Positions 13,560-38,728 of a stretch of DNA of 64,000 bases are shown here, in pieces. The notes under the pieces are model-generated. The model saw nothing but the letters and a program-made list of their open reading frames with translations. It did no database searches and was not told the DNA's origin. Position numbers and translations under genes: made by a program. How positions within the stretch are numbered: the first letter of the stretch is position 1; the number at the start of each line of letters is the position of its first letter. The stretch comes from Megamerina dolium (taxonomy: Eukaryota; Arthropoda; Insecta; Diptera; Megamerinidae): contig OY978526.1 in assembly GCA_963854835.1 (NCBI GenBank), positions 11,115,277 to 11,179,276 on the forward strand, in the 5' to 3' direction.

Positions 13560-14870
13560 CTTGTATCAATCAATCAATTGAAAGAGAGCATGACGTTGGA
13601 TCAAGGACAAACTCCTTGCTCATCAAGTGGACCATGCGAAACCTGACTGAAGTCTGTTAGAAGATATGAACCCTACGGCTTATACCTCTGACGGCCAAAC
13701 ACAAGTGTTACGGGCACTGCGACAATACGAAGTGTTTTGTACCCATGCCCCTCTACGACACTAGAATATCCTCTATCTTTTTGATAAAAGATAGAGTTGA
13801 TCTTCTCAAACTTTTTATGATTGACGCTGGTGTTGGGAAACTCAGCTGAAAGTGTTTAAGGGGAAGCCTGGCCAAGGCCGGACATTCGCAAAAGATATGG
13901 ATCAATGTTTCATCCTTCTCTAGACAGAGTCTACACTCCGTGTCAGAGGATTATCCCACTTTGTGGAGGTGGTACTTTAACCAGTTATGTCCTAAGAGAT
14001 AGCCGGTTACAAGGCGTAAATTTGCTCTGCTAAGGTTAATTCTGTCAAAAGCTGTATCAAAGCTGATAAGGGTTTTGGCTTGGCGGAGACCTGTCGAATT
14101 TGTCCATTGTATTTGGTATTTGTCGTGGTAGTGTTTTTTGCTATTATAGCTTTGGACGATGCCCAGCTTATATCGCAGAAAGGCTCAGGGCCTTTCTATT
14201 TGGAGAAGATGAGCCAGCTCTCGCCAGTTCGTCCGCCACTTCATTGCCCTCAATTCCGTTGTGCCCCGGTACCCGAGACAATGTGACCTTATGTTGCATA
14301 GAAAGGTTTTGTAGGATCAGGAAGCATTCGGCGATTAATTTGGAAGAGAACTCCCATGAGGAGAGAGATTTGATGGCAGCTTGGCTGTCTGAGTAAATAA
14401 GGATGCGTGTCCCTTTGAGCCCTTTGGCATGTAGGTGAAGTGGAAAAAGTTCTATGGCGTGTATTTCTGTTTGGAAGACACGTTGGCCCTCGTGATCATT
14501 GCCACGGATATGCGAGTATTAGGACCGTATAATCCGGCGCTTGTACCTTTGTCTGTCTTCGATCCGTCTCTAAACCAAACACACTTATGTTTTGAGGGCA
14601 TTAAATTGCTATTTGTTTTCTATTCCACTCTGTCTGGGATGATTGTGGAGAAACGCTTGCGAAAATGTAGTTCTTGAGGCATGGAATCAGAGTTAGAACA
14701 TATTTCTATATTTGGTAAGTTTTTGGTGTTTGTTTCGTGTCCACTTGAACTCAGAGGTGAACAGTGGAAGAGGTTCATGCGAATGGCACTGGTTGCTGCT
14801 GATTTTTGAATGTGATTGTTTAACGGTAGGAGTCCGTGCCTCTAGGGCAGCCGTGCAAAAGCTTCTCCGA
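13560..14870 (-). pseudogene. Non-LTR retrotransposon remnant: RNase H and zinc-knuckle region
   Basis: Read on the minus strand, the segment gives a WFRDGSKTDKG block near 14575-14545, an IYSDSQAAIKSLSS block near 14400-14355, a RVPGHNGIEGNEVADELA block near 14265-14205 and a C-terminal CRLCLEKDETLIHIFCECPA block near 13935-13875. That is the normal order of RNase H motifs followed by the Cys/His tail in Jockey/I-type LINEs. Several in-frame stops and frameshifts interrupt it, for example after LSLSAI and in the region upstream of the DGS motif. Open frames on the plus strand here are antisense shadows. Confidence 0.8.
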
Positions 14871-16420
14871 CCTTTTGAAAATATCTAACGTTAATAAGCT
14901 ATTTACTGATCTATTCTAAGACCCACACAAGAATTTCACACGTATAAAAATATTAGAAAGTAGTAACGATTTTAAGAACCATTCAAACTAAAATTAGAAA
15001 TAAGTAAATTAAATGGACATAACAAAACCAACCAAAAAAACAGCAATTACAATAATATGAAATGAAATGATTAAATTATTCATCAATTAAACTTAGATTA
15101 CAATGAAAATGACTTTAAATTGTCCAGAAATATTTAAATTGCTACCATATACTATACTATATACTCGTTATACTAAAAACTTTTACAAGTTCGACCTCCG
15201 TCCCTTCGGCGCTCATTGTCATATGTTTTTTTCTTCTCATATCTACCTCCCTTATTTTTATCTGCCATTAAATTCTATTCTAATTGTTGTACTTATATGC
15301 TTTAGAAGAAACTTTTAACTTTAATTTCACTTCCGTTTCCGTTAAATTATGAACTCAACATAACGTGAAACTAACAAAAGTCATCTGCGAGTATGTTAAG
15401 CCGCCTCACATCCTAAATGCCGTCACATTGCCTTTAACATTAGTCTGTGTGTGGTGGCATTAAAATTGTCTAAAACTGCTTCGTAAAACAATGAAGAACA
15501 ATGAAAAACGAAAATTATAACAAAAACAAAAATAGAGAGAAAGAGAGAATATATATAAAAATGCGAAAAAAAAGTGTAGAGAAATTTAAACGAAAAGCCC
15601 CTAAATGCTTCATATTAGCAAAAATTTTTGAATGGCCAACAACAACAAAAACCTCACAATATCAAGAGTAATAGCACCACCAGCACCAGCAGCAGCAGCA
15701 GCAGCTCAAGCACTAACAATGGGCATCTTCTTCATACGCAATGCATATACAATACATACATACATATATATATGTAACTATTGTAATATGTGGCGCTTCT
15801 AACGCACTGACTGCCATTCTATAAGTCCATTAGGAATTACCAGAGTTTTTATGTGCTTCTGTTGCTTTGTTGGTTGCTTGCTTGTTTGGTTGTTATTATT
15901 GCATTGTAGATCGTCTGCATCGTTTTAATACGTTCACATATACACACACACACACTCTCTCCTTGTCCTCCTTTATACTGGCTTTGCTCTTGCTTTACAA
16001 TGGTCTAATGTTCTGTGGTTAAAGGATGCAACTTAACGTATTTGTTTGGAAATTGCTTTTGTCCTTGTGGCTTTCAACAACTTGTCGTCATCGTCGTTGT
16101 CGTTGTCGTCGTAGTCATAGTCATCAGTATCGTATTTGTTGTTGCCTTTGTTGGTATCCGTCTTGTGTCTGTATATACTCGTAGATATGCGTAGTTATTA
16201 TTGTTGATTTTTAACCACACAACAATGCAATTGTCCTCGCTTATTCCCTAGGCAAAACCCTCTGCCACACCTATTTTTGGACAGTTTTACTTTTACGACA
16301 AGAATTCATAGATTTTTAGTATGTGCATGTGCGACAAGTCCATATGTTGGCTGTTGGATAAATACCGAGAATGCCGAGAATGTACTGTATTAATATCGAA
16401 ATTTTTTTCTAAGATGAAAA
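14871..16420. other. AT-rich spacer with simple repeats
   Basis: No gene is supported. Visible features are CAG/CAC-rich runs at 15675-15704, a CA run near 15942-15956, and TCGT/GTCGTT repeats near 16085-16115. Confidence 0.5.
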
Positions 16421-16610
16421 AGCTATATTGCAACATTATTGCAAAAATACTTACAATATCAAAATTTTTTCATTAGTATCTTTCGAAAATGTAAATTTAC
16501 TCATATCCGTTTCGACATTATTGCAAAAAATTTTACAACAATGTCGTTACACATTTTCGTTTCGACATTATTGCAAAAATTTTTACAATAATGTCGAAAA
16601 TGTAAATTAA
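16420..16610. repeat. CGACATTATTG hairpin repeats (cluster 2)
   Basis: The clearest unit has perfect 14-bp arms TTTCGACATTATTG (16560-16573) and CAATAATGTCGAAA (16586-16599), separated by the 12-base spacer CAAAAATTTTTA. A second, imperfect copy lies just upstream at 16511-16546. The same words make clusters at 5.2 and 44.5 kb. The strand-symmetric hairpin suggests a foldback/MITE family rather than a protein-coding relic. Confidence 0.65.
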
Positions 16611-16636
16611 TGCATTCTTTAAAATATCGTTGCAAT

Positions 16637-16765
16637 ACTTCCGAACGCAGAACCTTTTTGGCCCATTTTAGTTTTCTGAGTTTTGTCAAAGAGCTTTTAT
16701 TTCTGAAAAATTGTTGCTATCAGAAAAATTGCAAATTGCTTGGAGACAGGTGAGCACTGTTTTTA
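16637..16765 (-). mobile_element. Degraded internal fragment of tRNA-headed SINE
   Basis: This matches the body of the SINE that follows it: CCGAACGCAGAACC, TTTTCTGAGTTTTGTCA, and AATTGC(A/C)AATTGCTTGG(A/C)GACAGGTG-like words in the same order, but it diverges more. It lacks the tRNA head and the GCCCC...GGGCT tail, and lies directly next to a fuller copy, giving a head-to-tail pair. Confidence 0.6.
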
Positions 16766-17125
16766 AAAAATAAAAATAAATATGTGGCACTTAAGCCCCG
16801 GAGGGCTCTTTGGCTTCTCTTCCATTACTGTTGTGCTTGTTAAATTTTGTACAGTATTAAAAGGGACCTACTTCTTTTAGCCGGTTCCGAACGGCGGAAC
16901 TTTTGTGACATAACTTTTTCTGAGCTTTGTCACAGAGTTCTTTTAGAAGCTATTCCATGGCAAATTGTTACTGTCGGAAGAATTGCCAATTGCTTGCCGA
17001 CAGGTGGGTACCGTTCGAAAGAAAAATCCTTTCGATATTAAGTTTGTTATGCTTCAGCCGGGGATTGAACCCACCACCTACAGGTCAGACGGCCAACACA
17101 ATAATCACAGACCTATGACACCCTT
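16766..17125 (-). mobile_element. tRNA-derived SINE, copy 1
   Basis: In minus orientation, the 5' end near 17125 carries a tRNA-like head with a B-box GGTTCAATCCC (near 17070-17060), close to the Pol III consensus. A conserved body follows, then a 3' tail with the small hairpin AGCCCTCCGGGGCT, CTTAAGTGCCACATA and an A/T-rich end at 16766-16785. Near-identical copies at 20.4, 24.4 and 28.3 kb, and a tail fragment at 36.07 kb, show that it is a dispersed family. No protein is encoded; mobilisation would need a LINE partner. Family name unknown. Confidence 0.8.
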
Positions 17126-18105
17126 CTTTCTTAGAAAAATGCTGTAAAATTGGTCGCTAAGGTTGCTCGCGTTCTCTTGAAGACAAAGCCAACATAGAAA
17201 CTAATTGAATGATGGAGCTATCGTTTTTTTTCCAAATGTTAGGAACTTTTCAAAATCACCATTTATATGTTATAATTCGGAATCAGTAAATTCTTGCAGA
17301 GGCAACTTTAGAAAATATTTACAATTTGATCAATTTTGAATCATTTGAGGTTTGAAGTTACAATATTAAATTTATCTTCAGTGATATTCAAAATATTTTT
17401 TTTTTTAATATTTTTATTATTTCTGTCATGAAAACCTCATTTGGATAACCTCATCTTGATGTTGAAAATGCTTGTAAAACAATTATCAAAAATTATATTG
17501 TTGCAAGCGACTATGGAGAGTCCTCATTGAATTCAAAGAATATAGCGTTAAGAGATGGGCTGGTTGGGTCTATCCGGCACTCACTCTACAAATCATTGTA
17601 TCAATATATTTTAATTTCAATTATTTTTGAACTTTCTTCTTTTTAGTGGGGCCATTGATGCCATTGGCTGGTAGTATTATTTTGAAACTTGATATTTAAG
17701 AAACTGACATTTCGTTGTTTTTTTTGAATATTGTATAATGTCATTTTATTCAAAAAATTGATTTAATGGTATTTCTAAACCTAAAATATCAATTACTCAA
17801 GTTATAAAAAAAGAGAAAAGGGGATTAAGCCACTTTCAAACAATGTGTTCCATATGAAGCTATGTGGCTAGAAATATACCATTCAATCCTGATAAGTATG
17901 CCTATTTGTAGTTTTTTTTTCTTTTTTTGTATTTGTATTTTGTATTTTAATATCTCTAAGTAGTCGTCGACATTTTCTTGCCCCGTACTTATACACATGA
18001 ATGCACGAAGTGTCAAATAAACAAATTTAAAGTTGAATTCTGTTGTGGTTGATATTGTTGTTGTGATTTTACGTTTTATCTTAGCTATTTCCTTAATAGA
18101 CATTA

Positions 18106-18149
<44 letters not shown>

Positions 18150-19625
18150 TTTTTTTTTTTCTTTTTGTTTTGTATGAATACTCGTAGAATCTTAGTAGCA
18201 ATATTATAAGCGTAAAAAGCACGTAATGTGCAAAAGGCTTAAATTCACATATGGCATATTATGCACATGTGCACACGTAACAATCAGAATGTCAAAGGCA
18301 TACACATAAGATACCAAGTTATTATATACTCATACATACATAGAGAGATTATTCGAAAAGTTCTTTTAGTAATGCAAATGTAATGATGGAGGAAATATTC
18401 AAGTATTATGCAAGTGGCAAAATTGCCATTCAGGCTTTGTTGGCAGCTCAGAGAATACTGCAAGTGTGATCGAAACACTTCAGAATCAAAAATTGTGCAA
18501 ATAATCTGGGAAATTTTTGCTTCACATTTTTGGAAACAGTGTGAATTTATTGTAAAAGAATTTTGTAAATTTAAAAATACATTGAAAAACTTTTCAAACA
18601 ACCATCATTCACATAGCACATGATCACAATTTTTACATAGCACATTGGAGTAAAAGCCTGCGAAATACAAATGCACAGACAGTAAAATAGTACAAGCCAA
18701 ATGAACAGATACGCAAATGTACTCAACACTGTGGCTACACTGTTACCGTATATTTTTTTGACTTTTGAACTGATACAGTTGCTACAGTACCAAATATATC
18801 TAATGCATGGATGCTATTTTTTCATGTATCCCCTGTGAATTTCATGTGTGCGTGTTGCAATTTTATTTTCACTTTGGATTTTTTTTTTGCAATTTTTTTT
18901 TTTCAATTTTATTTTTTTTTTTGCAATTTTTCTCTTTATTTACTTCACGAATATGTAATACATTGTTACGGTTGGTTTTGTTGATTTTGGAAATTTGTTA
19001 ACAAGTTGTTTGTGGTTTATTCGTATAAAATTGAGGCACGCTCTGATGCAACGCCTTCCAATAGTGAATTAATTGACAAATATATGCACCACACAGATGG
19101 TGATGATAATGTTTCTGATTATTAAGTAGTTATATTAACATACATATTGTTGCACATGCACACGTAACAAATACATAGAACAAAACGAGCCAACTACACA
19201 AGCACACACACAAAAATATTCAAACTTGTGTATGCAGAGACACCACCAATCCACCCACCGAATAAAAACAGCACACTCGTTGGCTCGCTTGTTCCTTATA
19301 TTAACATTCGGCACTCTTGTAGGTATGTAGTAGTGTTATTATTTGTTGTTGTTGTTTCCCTAGTCTATTAACATATTTATTTTTTGTGCTTAGATAAACA
19401 AACAAAAAGTGAGGGGAAAATGTTTTAAAAATTGCTAAAAAAGTAATCAATCCTAAATGCACAATCTTCTGTTGGGTGAAAAACTTTGTTCAACTTTTTT
19501 TGTTTATTTGAATTTCCTTTATAAATGACAACCAATCTCATATTTTATATATTTTCTTTCATTACATTCTATATTCAATCGCGCTCCTTCTTACTACTAA
19601 TATGTAAAAAAAAAAAAAAATTCAG
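17126..19625. other. Non-coding DNA upstream of the first visible collagen exon
   Basis: This is probably an intron of the collagen gene. It is AT-rich with an ATT microsatellite at 18102-18149 and poly(T) tracts near 18885-18925. A minus-strand open frame of about 105 codons at 18284-18601 has no recognisable domain and an unremarkable composition. The last bases before the exon are a long A run followed by TTCAG, an unusually poor polypyrimidine tract. Confidence 0.4.
18102..18149. repeat. (ATT)n microsatellite
   Basis: About 16 uninterrupted ATT/TTA units, followed by a poly(T) run. Confidence 0.9.
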
Positions 19626-33011
<13,386 letters not shown>

Positions 33012-34418
33012 TAGCGTCTGCGGGTACAACTGGTAGTGACATTACCATCACCGTTTATGATGTGACAACTGAATTCATCGATAACATCAATCATCATCGT
33101 CATCATCATTATTCTACCATCACTAGTATTCCCGCTTCAACAACAACAACAACAACAAATATGCCTAACACTAAGCAACAGACAACTAACACTAATACTT
33201 CTGCTACTGCAACTACTAATAATACGAGCACCATTTCCTTCTTATACTCATCATCAGCATCATCAATATCACCTATAATCATGTTAGATATAATTGTTGC
33301 TTTCTCGTATTGCCATTACATTTTCTATACGTTAATTTTATTTATTCTATAATATGTAGTTATATATCCATATTAATGTAAAATGTTACGAATGGACGAA
33401 TGGACAAATTTCATATCAGTTCAACCCATATATGCTTATGAATTGTGAACATGAAATTAGTAGTACGAAGAATATTCTAAAAACGTTTAGATATGTCTAT
33501 CTTTCAGTTTATTTATGATCAGTATATTGTTGCACAACTGTAAACCTCTATGTAAGATTTCCTTTATTTCTTAAGTATTAAGTTCAAATTCTACATCCAA
33601 TTCTACATCTGTACAATGTTTATTGCAATTATTTGTAGTGAAATAATTAGATAATAATAAATTTACTTTTATACACAAATTCTGACATATTTCCCGTTCA
33701 ATTAAAGCTTAAATTATAATATGACCGCCCAACTATTCCACTTGATTTATATTCTACCGATATATCTTTACACATTCAATTTAGTTAATGAAGTAATTCT
33801 TTTTAGGTGCTCCTTAAGAGTGCTACTATTTGCGTGTTCACAGCTGTCCAGACATACATAATACACATATATAGATAGATATATTGTAAAAATGTATTCT
33901 TGTAATTTTGTAAGTTTTTTTTTGTCATATTTTTATACATATCTACATATATGAAATATTGTTAGACAGACATTATGAATTGATTTCACATAAAACATAT
34001 CATACACTCATCAGATTCACAAACATTTACTCTTATCTTCAGCGGAACATATAATGCACATGATTTGCAATTTAATTCAATATAAATTCATTAAAAATTA
34101 CCCTTATTAATATTATTATAATCTTTGCTATTAATAAACGACTAAATGTGTATGCAATAATATATTTGTATTTTCTGTGTAATAAAAACTTGTTAAGTTA
34201 AACGAATAACAAATAACAAGAAAGATATATGTGTGTAAAATTAATTTTATAAAAAAGATATTTAAATAAAATATATAATAAAAGTATTAGATATATGAAA
34301 TAATAAAAAAATGTGTTTTACCTTAAAGCAACAATCTTTTTTTTGAAATATCTCTATTAATATCATGCATTTTCAATATTCTATCTTGTTTCTTGCAAAT
34401 TTTCACATTATCACATAA
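33012..34418. other. 3' UTR and convergent intergenic region
   Basis: AATAAA hexamers at 33656-33661 and 34133-34138 are possible polyadenylation signals for the collagen gene on the plus strand. The PTRHD1-like gene ends at 34419 on the opposite strand, so the two 3' ends are close and may overlap. A plus-strand open frame at 33062-33352 is Thr/Ser/His low-complexity without support. Confidence 0.5.
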
Positions 34419-34843
34419 TTATTTCAACAATTTCAAGTGTTTTAAATGCTTATGTACTTCTTCCTTTTCATATGGTTTCACTGCTATACAAGTAGGTATA
34501 TTCTCAGGCATTTCAATCCATAGTTTGTGATGAATGTTGTGTTCCAAAAAAGTTTTACTCAAATCCATCAACTCTTTATCATCCGAAATCTATGAGAGTA
34601 TATTGAAAGATTATACAATTTGAACATAGGTCTATTATATACACATACGCCAAGCACAACTTTTCGCATATTATCCAAATCCTTAAGATACGCTTGTGTC
34701 GCCTCATCTTGTATGTAGGTTTGCAATACAGCCGCTGTTGCATGACAACATTGTGCAATAACAGCACCAGCGGGCCAATTTAACTTTTTCTTTAAATCCT
34801 CACGGACAATAATATATTGAATAAGTATTGCAGGTTTTGACAT
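34419..34843 (-). CDS. PTRHD1: PTRHD1-type peptidyl-tRNA hydrolase domain protein
   Basis: Two exons (34843-34649 and 34589-34419) with a 59-bp GT/AG intron encode 121 residues. Exon 1 gives 65 codons beginning MSKPAILIQYIIVREDL and includes GAVIAQCCHATAAVL, the Gly...Ala-Gln...His signature of the PTH2/PTRHD1 fold, then DLDNMRKVVLG. Exon 2 continues ISDDKELMDLSKTF, HHKLWIEMPENIPTCIAVKPY and ends LKLLK. Length and motif order match the small eukaryotic PTRHD1 family; the fly counterpart is CG17327. Family members are soluble, and whether they hydrolyse peptidyl-tRNA is not settled. The start ATG is the first in frame and keeps the whole domain. The gene is tail-to-tail with the collagen gene. 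Confidence 0.92.
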
Positions 34844-37800
34844 TTTTAATTAATATTAAGTTAACTGAATTTTATAAAAATGCGGTACGTGTGTATAATA
34901 TCTTACCGGCTCACCGACTTTTGTCAAAAAATGACAGCAAATCCAACAGTGTTGTCGAGTTACTACTTTTGAAATATTACTAATTTTCTTTGCTAAGATT
35001 TAGGCAGTTGTATTACTTTGAATTTCCACACGAGACTTATATGCTAGAAAATTGGAGTTTATGGGGAAAGCAAAAAGAAACAAACATCGAGTTTATGGAA
35101 TTCAGAATTCCCTTGTTTAAAAACTGGACCTTCAAGCCACACGACTACAATTTTTAGAATAATTTCCAATTCGCACTTTTAGGAAAGCAGATAATCTTTG
35201 TATTTAAAATCAATATTTCTCATTTATAATTCGTATGAAATTTTATTCTTACTTAGAAGATGCTTTCATGTGCGAAGTTTCTTATGAATAAATATTTAAA
35301 ATTATTTTGATGTTTTTATACTCTCATCTTTAGAAACTGTCGGTATTTCAAGTGCTTTTGCTTTTTACCCCCAAATATTTATCAGATTAAGTACTTATAG
35401 CAATGGACAATAAAAGTATTTCGTTTAATATCTCCAAAGACTGACAAGCATATCTGGCGAATTATTCATGCTGGCAATTCTGTGGCTGAATTAATTATCC
35501 TCTTAGTGCACTGTATGGAAAAAAAATTGACAGACATCCAGCATTCCGAAACTATAAGCTTAAAATAAATTACCACCAAGATTATAACTTGTTTAAAGAG
35601 AAAACGGTAATCAGTGCATAAGAAAGTTTTGATTAAAATTGTTGATAGCCGATTCAAAATTGTATTTGTATATGCCTCTACTCTCGCCTGTATATATTAT
35701 TGAGACTTGTGTGTACACACGGCTGAACATGAGTTTTTATTTATGCAAGTACTACCAATCAGTATCTGCCCTTATACCAATAATAAAATATTTTCTATAA
35801 AAAGTAAAAAAGGTAACCCTGAAGTGCCTAGGGAATGTCAAATATCAGCTGAAGCGTGGCGTTAAAAATATATACGAGATGTTAACAAGCTTTTACGTTA
35901 TGTTAGTCCTCTTTTAATCCTATAAATAAGAGACGCCCTGTTCTGTTAGTTAACATAACGTTATAATGTAACAGCGGAACTATTTATTTTACACTACCTC
36001 AATAACAGATAAGGCGAAGTAATGTCAGATTATATGCGTTCTCATGAAATAAATGATAGACAGAAAATGAGCCCTTTGGGGCTTTAAGTGCCACATATTT
36101 ATTTTATTTTTTAGGCTTTATTTTGACTTCCCACCTCTGAGTGATTGTACAAATTATATATCTATATACAATATTTATGGGATTTATTCTTTGTAACTGC
36201 GTTTTATCGTAAATTATTATTATTATTATTGTAAGAAGAGGCCGATCAAGAAATGTTAATTTTAAACAACAAATGAGTTGCAATGTATTCACACTGAACG
36301 GAAAGAAAATAAAATAGTTAAATTATGTTAAAAACATAATTTTAATCAAGTCGATATTTATCAATTTAATGCATAACTGATGCATGAGGTAAAGACAATA
36401 AACATTTTCATATGACATCATTGACTCTTGAAAGATTAGTGGGTAAAATAATTCAATTATTCATACTTAATCGTATCAGCAAAGATGATGATTTCCTCTT
36501 GAAAATGTGACCGATAATCTTATAAGAAATATTGAGCAATAAATGGATAAATTTTGGATTAAAACGACACCACTAAATATAACAATCAATTGATCAATAA
36601 AAATGCGTGTAGGAAGACATTTCTAGAAACCAGAGATAGGGAATACAGCAACACACAGCAGTAACACACCATAAAAAAGAACCATCATAAATAATATTAA
36701 TGGGTTTGGAGAAGAAACAATAACAACACCAACAGCAACAGTAACAGCAACATCGATAGCTCAAATAAAGAACAATACTAGCGACACAGTAACCCCAAAG
36801 CAATAACAACGTCAACAACAGCAACACCACCACCACCAACAACAACAACATCTATTGTAACAATAATAGCAAATATTTTATCACATCTTCTATAAGAGCA
36901 CTTAACCTTTGGCCCCCAATATCAAAGTCATGACTTTGCAACGAGACCACTACAATGCACCCCAAATACACTATATATAAGAATAAATTCGTATGTAATA
37001 CACGTATGTAACTATGGTGGTTTACAACATTGTGTGCCATTCATTCTACATGCCACATTGTAACCTCTATATCAGCAACAAAATCGATGTATGCTACTTA
37101 ATATACAGTCCTTCGATCCGATGAAGATGCCCCTTTCACTTTATTTATGTATGTTGCTCTTGTTGCTGCACTTTCAATTGTTGTTCGTACAATTTTTTTC
37201 GTGTTGCGTTTTGTTTGTTTCTTATCTAAAATTAAAATTATTTGCATAAATTGCAATAGCAACTTATCACTACTAAAGTGAATTGTACCGAAATCAAATC
37301 GAAACTCAAGGGTATTTACTACTACTACTACCGCTCGTGTCACTACTACTACTACTGTTAAGAGTATTACAGCAATCATCAAAAGTCCATTGCAATTTAC
37401 CATAATCGGACAGCAGAAGAATGGAATTTTGAACAGCACTTACATACATACATATATACATACATATCTGCTTAACAACATCATTATAATACAACAATAA
37501 TAACTCTTGGCATTTTGTGATTTGTGATGTCCTTGTTCGCTGCTGGATAATTTTATATGTGGTTATGTTGCATGTATTGCATGTAATGTGTGCTTTTGCA
37601 TATAAAATCTTTAATCATATGCTATATATATATATCTGTGAGGTTACTTGCTTCCTTCTAGCATGCTATATTATGTGTAACATTGTCATTATCATTGTCA
37701 TAATTGTGGTCATGCACCATCGTATCTACATGCATAATCTGCTTGTGAAATTCAATTAGGCATTGAATATAAGTATTGCCACAAGTGCATCAACATATGT

Positions 37801-38617
37801 TTATAGTACGTATATATGAATTTAGGCAATGTATGTACATATGCATGAATATATTATTTAAATTGAGAAATAAGAGCATTCTGTAAAGTTTTCTAAAAAA
37901 ACAAAAAACAACACCTTTTGAATAATAAATATTCATATGTATACCAGATAAGTGAAACATTTATTAATAGAGTTATACATTTCTAAATTAGTTTTATATT
38001 TATTTAAAACATTCATTTTTTTTTTATTTGTTTGTTTCTTTTTAATTTGAAATATTTTTATCTACACATTTAACATTTAATACTGATAGGAGGAGAGTTT
38101 TGCCATTATTTACTCATCTATGTTTTTGTTTGTTTGCTCCTTTGTCTTATCGAATGAAATAACATTTTTCTATTCTTGCCTTACACAATTCTTCTTATCA
38201 AATTAAGGAGAAAAAAAATATATTTAGTGATATAACAATTGATAGTAGTAATACATTCAGTTAGAGAATCTTTTTCATTTTATATAATATTAAATTTTAA
38301 TTTAATGTATATCTCTTTTTTGTTCTTCTTTTAAAATACATTCATACATAATTCACTTTATAGTAGTATTTGTCATTACATTTATTATATAGATAAGTAA
38401 TTTGACATTTTTTTTATATTAATTTAAATAAATTTCTCATTAAATTTCCCTTTTCTGTTTGTTTTTTTCTTTTTAATGCATTCAACAAAGGCATTTATTT
38501 GTGAAATCGATCAACATTCAATTATAATGATATGGCGTTGTTGGTTGTAGTATTTAATTGCACAACAGGAACACCATCGCATCAAATACATTGTACAGCA
38601 AACCTCAGGAAATGAGG
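34844..38617. other. Spacer between PTRHD1-like and calexcitin-like genes
   Basis: No gene is supported. The proximal part holds the PTRHD1 promoter and 5' leader; the distal part holds the calexcitin 3' UTR. Trinucleotide (CAA/CAC/ACT) repeats dominate 36700-36850 and 37316-37358, giving long low-complexity frames on the minus strand that I discount. A SINE tail fragment lies at 36066-36112. Confidence 0.5.
36066..36112 (+). mobile_element. tRNA-derived SINE, 3' tail fragment (copy 5)
   Basis: AATGAGCCCTTTGGGGCT followed by TTAAGTGCCACATATTTATT matches the 3' tail of the SINE copies at 16.8, 20.4 and 24.4 kb, but in plus orientation. Head and body are absent. Confidence 0.7.
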
Positions 38618-38728
38618 TTAAAATGAAGTCTTGCCAAAAATAAAATTACCAGGCGCATTAATATTCTCCGAGGCAAAATATTCCTCCCACAAATTGGCAA
38701 ATTGTTCACGTGTTACTTCTGTATTGCC
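38618..38728 (-). CDS. Calexcitin exon 5 (C-terminal)
   Basis: Encodes GNTEVTREQFANLW... to INAPGNFIFGKTSF and stop; 37 codons including the stop. The acceptor CTACATACAG precedes GGC. It holds the degenerate fourth EF-hand. Confidence 0.93.
   Translation of the reverse strand, partial: GNTEVTREQFANLWEEYFASENINAPGNFIFGKTSF

Noticed and set aside
14080..14677. Plus-strand frames of 68-98 codons
   Set aside because: They are antisense to the RNase H remnant whose conserved motifs read on the minus strand.
17041..17125. A functional tRNA gene on the minus strand
   Set aside because: The tRNA-like head continues into the shared SINE body, recurs at three other sites and cannot be folded into a clean cloverleaf by eye.
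36594..37497. Leu/Val/Cys-rich minus-strand frames resembling membrane proteins
   Set aside because: Translations of CAA/CAC/ACT trinucleotide repeats with no conserved motif.
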